Assembly (NCBI GenBank): GCA_030045295.1
Contig: JASIGD010000249.1
Location: 1 to 24,631 of the forward strand
Length of the DNA stretch: 24,631 bases
Source: Streptosporangiaceae bacterium
GTDB taxonomy: Bacteria; Actinomycetota; Actinomycetes; Streptosporangiales; Streptosporangiaceae
Direction of reading: 5' to 3'
Shown here: piece by piece, positions 16,170 to 23,434 of the stretch
Position numbering within the stretch: position 1 is the first letter of the stretch
Layout of the letters: the number at the start of each line of letters is the position of its first letter
Notes under the pieces: model-generated
What the model was told of the DNA's origin: nothing
Seen by the model: the letters and a program-made list of their open reading frames with translations, nothing else
Database searches by the model: none
Translations under genes and position numbers: made by a program

Positions 16170-17582
16170 GTGGACACCCTGGACGTTCTGGCCAGCAGCC
16201 TGCCGGAGGGCGCGGTCGCGGCCGACGCGGAGATCCTACGCGCACGAGCCATCGACTCGTGGGCACTGGCCCTGCTCCGGCGTGTCCGGGGCGACGAGCT
16301 CCCGGTGCCGGCCGCGGTGGTCTTCCCGGCCAGCACCGAGGAAGTGGCCACGGTGCTCGCCTGGGCCAGCCAGACGCGTACGGCGGTAATCCCCAGAGGG
16401 AGCGGCTCGGGCGTGTGCGGCGCGGCCCAGGCGGCGGCCGGGTCAGTCGTCCTTGACCTGTCCCGCATGGACCAGGTCACCGACGTCGACCTGGTTTCGC
16501 AGGTGGTTCAGGTCCAGGCCGGCGTGCGCGGCGACCAGCTGGAAGATGTCCTGGCCGGCCACGGGCTGACGGTCGGCCACTACCCGCAGTCGATCGCCAT
16601 TTCCACGGTGGGCGGCTGGATCGCCGCGTCTTCGGCCGGGCAGGCGTCCACCGGATTCGGGGCGATCGAGGACGTCCTGCTCGGGCTGACCGCGGTCCTG
16701 CCGCAGGGCGCGATCCTGCGCTGTCGCCCGGTACCGCGTTCCGCCGCCGGACCTGACCTGCGGCGGCTCCTGGTCGGCTCCGAAGGCACGCTCGCGGTGG
16801 TGACGGAGGCGGCGCTGGCCTGCCGGGTCCGGCCCGCCGGCTGGCAGTGGCTGGCGTTCGGCTTCCCGTCGTTCACGGCGCTGGGTGACGGCCTGAAAGA
16901 AGCGGTGCGCGCCGACACCGGGGCGGTCGTCATCCGGGGTTACGACCAGACCGACGCCCAGCTGAGTTTCGCGGCGCTCGGCCACCCCGGCGGCTGCGTG
17001 GGGATGCTCGGCTTCCCGGCGGGCCTGGCCGGGCTGGAAGCCAGGGCGGAGCTGGCCGCCGGCCTGCTGCACCGAGCCGGGGCGTCGGCCGAACTCGGCT
17101 CCTCGTACGGGGAGCACTGGTGGCAGCACCGCAACGATGCCGTGGACACCTACCTGAAGATCATGGGACCTGACCGCGCGTTCGGCCCGGGGGTGATCGT
17201 GGACACGATGGAGGTCGCCGGGCTGTGGTCCGCGGTGCCGCGGCTGTACGCGGATGTCCGCGCCGCCCTGGCCGCGCACTCGCAGGCCGTGGGGTGCCAC
17301 CTGTCCCACCTGTACCGGTCCGGCTCGTCGCTGTATTTCACGTTCCTGGTGAGCGGGGCTGACGACCACGACGCGGAGGCGCGGTACCTTGCCGCGTGGA
17401 ACGAGGCCGCGCGAAGGTGCGCCGCCGCGGGCGGAACCCTCACCCACCATCACGGCGTCGGACGGCTGAAGGCCGCCTTCCTGGCCGAAGAGCTCGGCCA
17501 GACCGGGACCGATGTGCTGAAGAAGATCAAGGCGGCCGTTGACCCCTTTCACATCCTGAATCCTCAGGTCCTCGTGCCATGA
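16170..17582 (+). CDS. FAD-binding oxidoreductase, alkyl-DHAP synthase (AGPS)-like
   Basis: A 470-residue flavoprotein of the vanillyl-alcohol-oxidase fold. Residues 44-215 are the FAD domain (PRGSGSGVCGAA at 75-86, GHYPQSIAISTVGGWIAA at 136-153, GSEGTLAVVTEAAL at 203-216). The C-terminal half carries VGCHLSHLYRSGSSLYFTF and THHHGVGRLK, and ends DPFHILNPQ. The STVGGWI block, the SH-x-Y-x3-G-x2-LYF block with its tyrosine, and the HHHG-x-G triple histidine are hallmarks of alkyldihydroxyacetonephosphate synthase, which swaps the acyl chain of acyl-DHAP for a fatty alcohol to form the ether bond. D-lactate/glycolate oxidase relatives lack that set. It is leaderless at GTG 16170 and co-transcribed with the lipid kinase 19 bases downstream. 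The substrate is inferred. Confidence 0.85.
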   Translation: MDTLDVLASSLPEGAVAADAEILRARAIDSWALALLRRVRGDELPVPAAVVFPASTEEVATVLAWASQTRTAVIPRGSGSGVCGAAQAAAGSVVLDLSRMDQVTDVDLVSQVVQVQAGVRGDQLEDVLAGHGLTVGHYPQSIAISTVGGWIAASSAGQASTGFGAIEDVLLGLTAVLPQGAILRCRPVPRSAAGPDLRRLLVGSEGTLAVVTEAALACRVRPAGWQWLAFGFPSFTALGDGLKEAVRADTGAVVIRGYDQTDAQLSFAALGHPGGCVGMLGFPAGLAGLEARAELAAGLLHRAGASAELGSSYGEHWWQHRNDAVDTYLKIMGPDRAFGPGVIVDTMEVAGLWSAVPRLYADVRAALAAHSQAVGCHLSHLYRSGSSLYFTFLVSGADDHDAEARYLAAWNEAARRCAAAGGTLTHHHGVGRLKAAFLAEELGQTGTDVLKKIKAAVDPFHILNPQVLVP

Positions 17583-17601
17583 CTAGCCGCCGGAGCAGGT
17601 C

Positions 17602-18522
17602 TTGACCAGCCCGTTCGGCCCGCTCGTGGTCATCGCCAACCCCCGGTCCGGGCGGGGGAAGCTGGAGCACAGGCTCCCCCGGATCGGGCGCGTCCTGGCC
17701 GACGCCGGACTCGCGTACCGGATCGTGCGGACCACCGGTCCCGGCCATGCCACCGAGGCGGCCCGGGACGCCCTGCGGCGCGGCGAGCGGTACCTGGTCG
17801 CGGCGGGAGGCGACGGAACCGTCCACGAGGTAGTCAACGGGATGTTCGCCGGCGACCAGCCGATCGCGGCCGACGCCGTGCTCGGGGTGGTGGCCTCCGG
17901 CTCCGGCTGTGACTTCGTACGGTCGTTCAACCTCCCCGGCGACGCCGTCCAGGCCGCCCGTCACCTGGCCGGAGACCGCGTCCGGCCCATCGACGTAGGC
18001 AAGATCTCCTGCGCCGACGGCCGCGCGGAGATCACCCGTTACTTCCCCAACATCGCCGAAGCCGGCCTGGGCGGCGCGGTAGTGGCGCGGGCGTCCACGC
18101 TCCCCGGGTTCCTCGGGCCGGCCAGGTATTTCTGCGGGTTCTGGCTGAGCCTGCCGGGCTTCCGCCCGGCCACGATCCGGCTCGACGCCGACGGCCAGGC
18201 GTACCAGTGGAAAGCTCACAACGTGGTCGTGGCGAACTGCCGGTTCTACGGCGGCGGCATGCAGATCTCGCCGAACTCCCAGCCTGACGACGGCGCGCTC
18301 GACGTGCTGGTCATGGTGGGCCCGAAGTCCGATGCCTTCACCACGCTGCCGAAGGTGTACCGGGGCACGCACCTTCCCCACCGCAACATCGTGGAACTGC
18401 AGGCCAGCCGGGTGCGGATCGAGACCGACCTGCCGTTCCGGATCGAGGCGGACGGGGAGGTGCTGGGCAGCACGCCGGCCACGTTCGAGGTCATCCAGAA
18501 GCCGATCCTGCTGAAGGTGTGA
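17602..18522 (+). CDS. Diacylglycerol kinase-family lipid kinase (YegS/DgkB-like)
   Basis: A 306-residue soluble lipid kinase that phosphorylates diacylglycerol or a similar lipid with ATP at the membrane surface. Motifs: VVIANPRSGRGK (residues 9-20), the nucleotide loop VAAGGDGTVHEVVNG (66-80), and VASGSGCDFVRSF in place of the usual GTGNDFAR, with Cys where Asn is common. The C-terminal beta domain ends FRIEADGEVLGSTPATFEV, where the acidic residues complete the active site. The start is TTG 17602, six bases after GGAG. ATG 17579 runs into a stop. It lies 19 bases behind the AGPS-like gene, so the two form an operon. Its end overlaps the convergent glpD gene by 32 bases. Confidence 0.9.
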   Translation: MTSPFGPLVVIANPRSGRGKLEHRLPRIGRVLADAGLAYRIVRTTGPGHATEAARDALRRGERYLVAAGGDGTVHEVVNGMFAGDQPIAADAVLGVVASGSGCDFVRSFNLPGDAVQAARHLAGDRVRPIDVGKISCADGRAEITRYFPNIAEAGLGGAVVARASTLPGFLGPARYFCGFWLSLPGFRPATIRLDADGQAYQWKAHNVVVANCRFYGGGMQISPNSQPDDGALDVLVMVGPKSDAFTTLPKVYRGTHLPHRNIVELQASRVRIETDLPFRIEADGEVLGSTPATFEVIQKPILLKV

Positions 18523-20023
18523 CGGCGGGCCCGACCGACGCGTCGCGGGTGGTGAGCCGGGTTCTGCGCACGAAGACGTCCTCGTCGGTCACGGCCATCT
18601 CCCGGCTGCGGGCCAGGTCCAGTTCGACCTTCAGCACGGGCAGCCCGTCCACCACCGGCTCGCCGAGCGACGGATCCTGGCCGATCATGCGCGCGGCCGC
18701 CAGCCAGTCGTCGCCGTAGCGGCGGACCAGCCGGGATCCCATCCACGCCGGCCAGCCCAGGCGCGCCACCTCGTCCGTGGCCAGCCGCAACGCCTGACCT
18801 GCCGGCCCGTGCAGCCCGAGCGGGATGCTCCGCGTCCGGCACCGACCCGCCGATCCGAGCGCCCGGGCCACCAGGTCCACGAGGTCCTCGGCCATGGCGC
18901 GGTACGTGGTCAGCTTCCCCCCGGTGATGGTGAACAGGCCCGGCGGTTCGGAGAAGATCACGTGCTTGCGGGACAGATCGGAGGTCCCGGCGTCGCCCTG
19001 GTTCAGCAGCGGGCGCAGCCCGGCCCAGGACGCCACCACGTCGCGCTCGGTCACTCCCGGGAAGTTCTGCGCCACCGCCGAGACGATGTAGTCACGGTCG
19101 GAGTCCTCGACGACCGGGCGGTCCAGGTCGCCCGTGTAGGGGGTATCGGTGGTGCCGGCGTAGACCCGGTCCCCCCACGGCACGAGGAAGACGTATCGCC
19201 CGTCGCCCGCGGCCGACGGAACGACCAGTGCCGCCTTCGTCCGGACCGCACCCGGCGCGAACACCAGGTGGACGCCCTTACTCGGCCGAAGGAGCTCGCT
19301 CCCGGAATCCGCGCCGGCCAGGCCCCGGATCCGGTCGGCCCACACCCCGCCCGCGTTGACCGTGGTCCTGGCCCGGATCTCGAACCGCTCGCCGGTGATC
19401 TCGTCCGCGACGACCGCCCCGGTCACCCGGGCGCCGCCGAGGAGCCGCCGTACCCGGGCGTGATTGGCCAGCACCGCGCCGAACCCCTGCGCGGCCCGGG
19501 CCACCTCGATGGTCAGCCTGGCGTCGTCGGTCCGGCCTTCGAAGTACCGGTAGCCGCTCGGCCGCCCGCCGAGTCCGCCGATCGCCTCCCGGACCTGCTC
19601 CGCGTTCACCGGCCGGTGCCGGCCGATGTTCCGGCCGGCCGCCAGCAGCTCGTAACCGGCCAGCCCGAGCCGGTACCGCGCCCGGCTCCGGCGATCGTCC
19701 GCCAGCAGGTACATCGGCACCGGCCGGACCAGGTGAGGAGCCAGCCGGAACAAGGTCCCGCGCTCCCGCAGGGACTCATGGACCAGGCCGATCTCGCGGT
19801 GCTCCAGGTACCGGAAGCCGCCGTGGATCAGCCGGGAGGAACGCCCGGAGGTGCCCGACGCGAAGTCGTCCTTCTCCACCAGCGCCACCGACAGACCCCG
19901 CGAGGCGGCGTCGAGGGCAATGCCCGCGCCCGTGATCCCGCCCCCGATCACCAGCACGTCGAACCGGTGCTCAGCCATCCGGGCCAGGTTGGCCGTGCGG
20001 GTCTGGGCCGAGAACGACAACAC
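18491..20023 (-). CDS. glpD: Aerobic glycerol-3-phosphate dehydrogenase
   Basis: A flavoprotein of about 510 residues that oxidises sn-glycerol 3-phosphate to DHAP at the membrane and passes electrons to quinone. Signatures: VLVIGGGITGAGIALDAASRG, SGRSSRLIHGGFRYLE, TTVNAGGVWADRI, ASWAGLRPLL and TITGGKLTTYR, followed by the C-terminal DAO_C helical domain. Actinobacterial GlpD proteins have about 15 residues before the MAEHRFDVLV core (SAQTRTANLAR here), so the start lies upstream of ATG 19978. GTG 20023 is chosen because TACCAT six bases ahead is a -10-like box and no ribosome site exists. GTG 20026 or TTG 20020 are alternatives. It converges on the lipid-kinase operon, and its product DHAP is the precursor the AGPS-like enzyme needs in acylated form. 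Confidence 0.9.
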   Translation of the reverse strand: MLSFSAQTRTANLARMAEHRFDVLVIGGGITGAGIALDAASRGLSVALVEKDDFASGTSGRSSRLIHGGFRYLEHREIGLVHESLRERGTLFRLAPHLVRPVPMYLLADDRRSRARYRLGLAGYELLAAGRNIGRHRPVNAEQVREAIGGLGGRPSGYRYFEGRTDDARLTIEVARAAQGFGAVLANHARVRRLLGGARVTGAVVADEITGERFEIRARTTVNAGGVWADRIRGLAGADSGSELLRPSKGVHLVFAPGAVRTKAALVVPSAAGDGRYVFLVPWGDRVYAGTTDTPYTGDLDRPVVEDSDRDYIVSAVAQNFPGVTERDVVASWAGLRPLLNQGDAGTSDLSRKHVIFSEPPGLFTITGGKLTTYRAMAEDLVDLVARALGSAGRCRTRSIPLGLHGPAGQALRLATDEVARLGWPAWMGSRLVRRYGDDWLAAARMIGQDPSLGEPVVDGLPVLKVELDLARSREMAVTDEDVFVRRTRLTTRDASVGPAVTPSAGSASG

Positions 20024-20082
20024 CACCAGATGGTAGCGCTGGGCGCCGTTTGGCCACCAGGCTGGCACGTTGGCCGGCCGCA

Positions 20083-20184
20083 GGTGGTGACCGCGCTGAT
20101 GTAGTGCTGGCGCACCCACAGCGTGATCGCCACGCGTACCGCGACGAACCCGGCCAGCGTGACGGCCATCGCCGGCCGCGTCCG
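20083..20184 (-). pseudogene. Remnant of an ABC-transporter permease
   Basis: The minus strand reads RTRPAMAVTLAGFVAVRVAI, then TLWVRQHYISAVTT. This is a membrane segment with the RR-T-x-PAMA-x-TL-x-GF-x-A-x-R-x-A/WLRxHY pattern I know from actinobacterial ABC-2-type permeases. No more of the gene is visible on either side: the frame runs into unrelated sequence before it and into the glpD region after it. It is probably a leftover of gene decay. Identification is by pattern memory over 34 residues only. Confidence 0.35.
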
Positions 20185-20205
20185 GGAACTGGCTGGATCC
20201 GGCAA

Positions 20206-20256
20206 GGGGTACGTTGCGCCAACGACACCCTCAGGTGGGGCACGTTGCGCCAACGA
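20206..20256. repeat. Two tandem palindromic 20-mers (GGGGYACGTTGCGCCAACGA)
   Basis: Near-identical 20-base sites at 20206-20225 and 20237-20256 differ at one base. Their starts are 31 bases apart, about three helical turns. Each holds the inverted repeat CGTTG-CGC-CAACG, and the flanking GGGG pairs with C-rich sequence after it. The 391-base gap 20024-20414 holds no intact gene. The sites lie 159-209 bases before the isochorismatase-like gene and 183-233 upstream of glpD. They are either a two-site operator or a dispersed intergenic repeat. Confidence 0.6.
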
Positions 20257-20414
20257 GCCCCTTCCTGCTCACCGTAGCCATCACGAATACGGGCCAGAAC
20301 CGCATTTGTGGCCCTGCCCACGGGCGGCGGGCGTATTCGCCGCCGCGCGTCCTGTCCAGCCGGCGCGCCGCGCGGTTACCGTGGGACAGGACCCTGGGAC
20401 GGAGGTACACCCCG

Positions 20415-21035
20415 ATGACCGCGAAAAACCGCGCGCTGCTCGTCATCGACATGCAGAACGGCTTCTGCCACCCGGAGGGGTCGTTCGCGAGGATCGGCAT
20501 GGGCCTGGAGGGCGCGGACGTCGCCGTGCGCAACGCCGCCGAGGCCGTCAGCCAGGCCCGCAGGGCAACGGTCCCGGTGGTGTTCACTAGGCACCTGTAC
20601 CGCCCGGGGCGCGCTGACGAGGGCCGGTCGCTCAAGCAGAACAGCCCCGCGCTAGCTGGCGTCGAGGGCCTCGCGGTCGGCTCGTGGGACGCCGACGTGG
20701 CGGCCGAGCTCGGCTGCGGCCCGGGCGACATGGTGGTGGACAAGGTGCGCTTCGACGCGTTCCAGTGGACGTCGCTCGAACCGCTGCTGCGCGGCCTCGG
20801 CGTGACCGAGCTGGTGGTGTGCGGGGTCATCACGAACATCTGCGTGGAGACCACGGTGCGTTCGGCCTTCATGCGCGACTACCCGGTCACCGTGCTGGCC
20901 GACTGCTGCGCCGCGAAGACCCGCCGGCTGCACGAGCTGTCGCTCGAGGTGCTCGCGAGCTACCAGCTCGCCGACATCGCCAGCATCACCGAAGGCTTCG
21001 ACGTCGGAGCCGCGCAGGTCCCTGTCGGCGCCTGA
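20415..21035 (+). CDS. Isochorismatase-like cysteine hydrolase
   Basis: A 206-residue alpha/beta hydrolase of the isochorismatase superfamily. The catalytic triad is complete: D12 in LLVIDMQNGF, K110 in VVDKVRFDAF and C143 in GVITNICVETT with the non-proline cis-peptide context. A nucleophilic Cys means it hydrolyses an amide (for example N-carbamoylsarcosine, biuret, ureidoacrylate, nicotinamide) rather than isochorismate. The substrate cannot be read off. ATG 20415 has GGAGG at 20401-20405 with a nine-base spacer. TACCGT at 20375-20380 is a possible -10. Its 3' end overlaps the convergent DUF3054 gene by 50 bases. Confidence 0.9.
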   Translation: MTAKNRALLVIDMQNGFCHPEGSFARIGMGLEGADVAVRNAAEAVSQARRATVPVVFTRHLYRPGRADEGRSLKQNSPALAGVEGLAVGSWDADVAAELGCGPGDMVVDKVRFDAFQWTSLEPLLRGLGVTELVVCGVITNICVETTVRSAFMRDYPVTVLADCCAAKTRRLHELSLEVLASYQLADIASITEGFDVGAAQVPVGA

Positions 21036-21387
21036 GGGCCTGGTCGGCCAGCCGGGCCACCAGCCTCCAGCCGAGCAGGAACAGCCCGACAAACGCCAGC
21101 GCCACTCCGACGAACGCCACCGCGGTGCCCTGGCCCGACACCACCCGCAGCACCATGCCCACCGCCACCGTCCCGAGCCACGCGCCCACGCCCGCCGGCG
21201 CCAGCGCGAGCGGCCTACGCCAGGCCCGGGCCCCCAGCCACCCGCACGCCAGCCCAGCCAGGAACGGCCACGCCGTCGAGGCGATGCCGGACAGGCTCTC
21301 GCCCTTGGCGTGGCTCGCCCGCCCGATGATCACGAACGCCAGCACGCAGCAGCAGTCGAGGAGCACCGCCAGCCGCACCGCACGCAC
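20986..21387 (-). CDS. DUF3054 membrane protein
   Basis: A 133-residue inner-membrane protein with four predicted helices. It has the family pattern: LLDCCCVLAFVIIGRASHAKG in helix 1, TAWPFLAGLACGW in helix 2, GMVLRVVSGQG before helix 4 and FLLGWRLV at the end, followed by a basic cytoplasmic tail. DUF3054 proteins are widespread in actinobacteria and unstudied. The CDCCC-like triple cysteine in helix 1 is unusual. The start is GTG 21387 after TGAGG with short spacing, and GTG 21378 is an alternative. No operon partner is visible. Confidence 0.85.
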   Translation of the reverse strand: MRAVRLAVLLDCCCVLAFVIIGRASHAKGESLSGIASTAWPFLAGLACGWLGARAWRRPLALAPAGVGAWLGTVAVGMVLRVVSGQGTAVAFVGVALAFVGLFLLGWRLVARLADQALRRRQGPARLRRRSLR

Positions 21388-21421
21388 GCGCCTCAGCGTA
21401 GCGCCCGGCGCAGCCGGACCG

Positions 21422-21600
21422 TCAGCGCTGCGGCTCGATGATCACCTTCAGGCCGGTGCCGCGCGCCGCGTCACCGAACGCCTGTTGCGCCCCGCCCGGC
21501 CCGCCCTCCTGCTCACCGCCGCGCCGAGGTCCGCCACGCCCCGTCCGGCCGCGGCGGTCTCCGGCACCGGCTCCTCGCCCACCCGCAGATCCCGACCGCG
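21422..21600 (-). pseudogene. Remnant of a zinc-type (MDR) alcohol/polyol dehydrogenase
   Basis: Two short pieces in the correct order and strand resemble the two ends of a medium-chain dehydrogenase. One, near 21557-21600, reads GRDLRVGEEPVPETAA, like the first strand of L-idonate or sorbitol dehydrogenases. The other, ending at the TGA at 21422, reads QAFGDAARGTGLKVIIEPQR, like their last helix and strand. They are in different frames, and about 300 codons between them are gone. It is not expressed as an enzyme. The gap 21388-21776 holds only this remnant, a repeat copy and a terminator. Confidence 0.5.
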
Positions 21601-21652
21601 TGGAGCTTGGCTCCCGCACCCGATTTCCGTCCGTCCCTGTCGCCCTTTTTAT

Positions 21653-21669
21653 CCCGAACGGGCCGTGGC
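21653..21669. repeat. Intergenic CCCGAACGG(G)CCGTGG repeat, copy 3
   Basis: CCCGAACGGGCCGTGGC, preceded by TTTTTAT as copy 1 is preceded by TTTTTT. It lies nearly 20 kb from the other copies, between the dehydrogenase remnant and the HtrA terminator. Confidence 0.5.
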
Positions 21670-21689
21670 ACTTGCCTCCGGTCAGACGT

Positions 21690-21734
21690 AAAAAAAACCA
21701 GTGATCCCCGTCGTGCGGGGACGGGGATCACTGG
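21690..21734 (-). terminator. Rho-independent terminator of the HtrA gene
   Basis: CCAGTGATCCCCGTC and GACGGGGATCACTGG form a perfect 15-bp stem with a 7-base loop (21698-21734). On the minus strand it is followed directly by eight T. It lies 43 bases past the HtrA stop codon. It is the one textbook intrinsic terminator in the window. Confidence 0.93.
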
Positions 21735-21776
21735 TCCGGGGCCGCTTGGATCAGCCCGCGGTGTCCTAGCTGGACC

Positions 21777-23345
21777 TTAGGCGGCAGGCCCGTTGGCCAG
21801 GGTCACGGTCGCGGTGTGCGACTGGCCGGACGAGTCCAGCCAGCTGATCGTGATCGAGTCGCCGGGGTGGTACTTGACCAGCGCCGCGGAGATGTCCTCA
21901 GGCGAGGTGACCGACTGGCCGCCCACCGCGGTGATCTCGTCCCCGGCGGTTATGCCGGCCTCGGCCGCCGGGGACCCGGACAGGGTGCCCGCGACCGCCA
22001 CGCCGTTTCCGGTGCTGGTTCCCGCGCCGGAACCGGAGGCCGAACCCGACCCGAATCCGCTTCCGGACCCGAGGCCGCCGAACTCGCCGCCGAAGTCACC
22101 CAGGCCGCCCAGGTTGCCGAGGCCGCCGAAGCCCCCGAAGCCGCCGAAGCCGGAGCCTGAACCGGAGCCTGAGCCTGAACCGGAGCCGAATCCGCCGCCG
22201 AGACCGCTGCCGCTGCCGCTGCCGCCGCCGAGGCCGCTGCCGCTGCCGCTGCCGCCGCCGAGACCGCTGCCGCTGCCGCTGCCGGACCCGAGGCCTGAGC
22301 TATCGCTCGAGGACTGGATCTCCAGGCCGAGGAAGGCGGTGGCGCCGATGTGGATGGTGGACGAGGCGTCGCCGGCCTCGATCTGCTGGGCGACGGAGGT
22401 GGCTGTGTTGATCGGGATCGCGAAAGCCTGCGTCTGCGTGGACTGCGACGATTCCCCGGACTGCGAGGACGAGGCCGCGGTGTCCATGCCGATCACCTGA
22501 CCGTAGGAGTTGACCAGCGAACCGCCCGAGTCGCCCGGCTGGATGTTCGCGTTGGTCTCGATCAGCCCGCTGAGCTGCTCGCTCTCGCCGGAGAGCTCAT
22601 CCGACGCGGTGATCGACTGGTTGAGCGCGGTGACCTGCCCGGCGGCGACGGACGGCGTGCCGCCCTTGCCCCCGGCGTTGCCCAGGGCAACCACGTTGTT
22701 CCCGGTCTGCACGGTGGAAGAGTTGCCGAGGCTGGCCACGGTGAGCCCAGACGCGCCCTGCAGCTGCAGCACGGCCACGTCCTGGGTCGCGTCGTAGCCC
22801 ACGACCGTCGCCGTGTAGGTCTTGCCGTTGCCGATGTCGGTGACCTTGATGGAGGTGGCGCCGTTGATGACGTGGTTGTTGGTGAGGATCAGGCCGTTAG
22901 CCGACAGCACGATGCCGGTGCCGGCCGATTCTGCGTCCTGGTCGCCGTCGGTGGACACCACGTCAACCAGCGCGGGGTCTACCCTGGCCGCGATCTGGCT
23001 GGTCGATAGCACGGTCTTGGAGGTGGCGGTGAAATCAGCCGTCGGGCTGGCGTGCACGGTGCCGATAACCCCGCCCGCGGCCGCGCCCGCGGCGAGCGCG
23101 ACGGCGCCGGTGATGATCAGCCCCTTCTTGCGGTTCTTGCGCTGCGGCGGCGGAGGCACGCTGGCGTAGGCATCCTGCGGGCCGCCCGGGTAAGCCGATC
23201 CTGCGGCAAAACCAGGTCCGGCCGAGTAGCCCGGCCCGGCGGGGTAGCCCGGTCCGGTAGGATGACTCTGTGCGCCAGGGTAGCCCTGTCCGCCCTCCGG
23301 CTCGCCGGAGCGCTCCGGGTTGTTCTGGTCGTACATCTCGTTCAT
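21777..23345 (-). CDS. HtrA/DegP-like membrane-anchored serine protease with a split PDZ domain
   Basis: A 522-residue envelope quality-control protease. Residues 1-70 are a cytoplasmic Pro/Gly/Tyr-rich region with GPGY-type repeats, and a basic stretch (RKNRKK) precedes one membrane helix (75-97). The extracytoplasmic trypsin-like domain carries H158 (LTNNHVI), D189 (ATQDVAVL) and S273 (QPGDSGGS). The PDZ domain begins ATAFLGLEIQ (336-344), is broken by about 100 Gly/Ser/Phe-rich residues (346-447), and resumes GVAVAGTLSGSPAAEAGITA. Part of the insert is a 10-residue repeat, GSGSGSGLGG. ATG 23345 is chosen, and ATG 23336 is close by. It has its own terminator and a promoter with OmpR-type repeats, so it is probably an envelope-stress gene. 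Confidence 0.92.
   Translation of the reverse strand: MNEMYDQNNPERSGEPEGGQGYPGAQSHPTGPGYPAGPGYSAGPGFAAGSAYPGGPQDAYASVPPPPQRKNRKKGLIITGAVALAAGAAAGGVIGTVHASPTADFTATSKTVLSTSQIAARVDPALVDVVSTDGDQDAESAGTGIVLSANGLILTNNHVINGATSIKVTDIGNGKTYTATVVGYDATQDVAVLQLQGASGLTVASLGNSSTVQTGNNVVALGNAGGKGGTPSVAAGQVTALNQSITASDELSGESEQLSGLIETNANIQPGDSGGSLVNSYGQVIGMDTAASSSQSGESSQSTQTQAFAIPINTATSVAQQIEAGDASSTIHIGATAFLGLEIQSSSDSSGLGSGSGSGSGLGGGSGSGSGLGGGSGSGSGLGGGFGSGSGSGSGSGSGFGGFGGFGGLGNLGGLGDFGGEFGGLGSGSGFGSGSASGSGAGTSTGNGVAVAGTLSGSPAAEAGITAGDEITAVGGQSVTSPEDISAALVKYHPGDSITISWLDSSGQSHTATVTLANGPAA
22201..22290 (-). repeat. Three 30-bp tandem repeats coding the HtrA Gly/Ser insert
   Basis: Units at 22201-22230, 22231-22260 and 22261-22290 are almost identical (third base and last six bases vary), each coding ten residues of GSGSGSGLGG type. 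Copy number is likely to vary among strains and is prone to assembly error. Confidence 0.85.
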
Positions 23346-23434
23346 GGGTTCTTACCCTCAACTCGCTGCCGCTCCTGGCGGCCTGGCCCTTGGTTACGCT
23401 CCCGATCATCGGCTCCGGAGCTTGAGGGCAGCCG

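Noticed and set aside
21582..21596. VGICG in a minus-strand frame, like the zinc motif GICGSD of MDR dehydrogenases
   Set aside because: The following residues (WARSRC) do not match, and a different frame at the same place gives the better DLRVGEEPVPE match. It is probably a chance reading.
22201..22290. CRISPR-like repeats
   Set aside because: The 30-bp units are adjacent without spacers and code for a peptide repeat. No cas genes are present.
22050..22310. Gly-rich HtrA segment as a PE_PGRS-type or silk-like separate protein
   Set aside because: It lies inside one continuous frame flanked by the two halves of a PDZ domain, and has no PE domain or start of its own.
21793..22500. Plus-strand Pro/Glu-rich open frame (PEPEPEPE type)
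   Set aside because: It is the complement of the HtrA Gly/Ser repeat region. HtrA has its triad, promoter and terminator on the minus strand.
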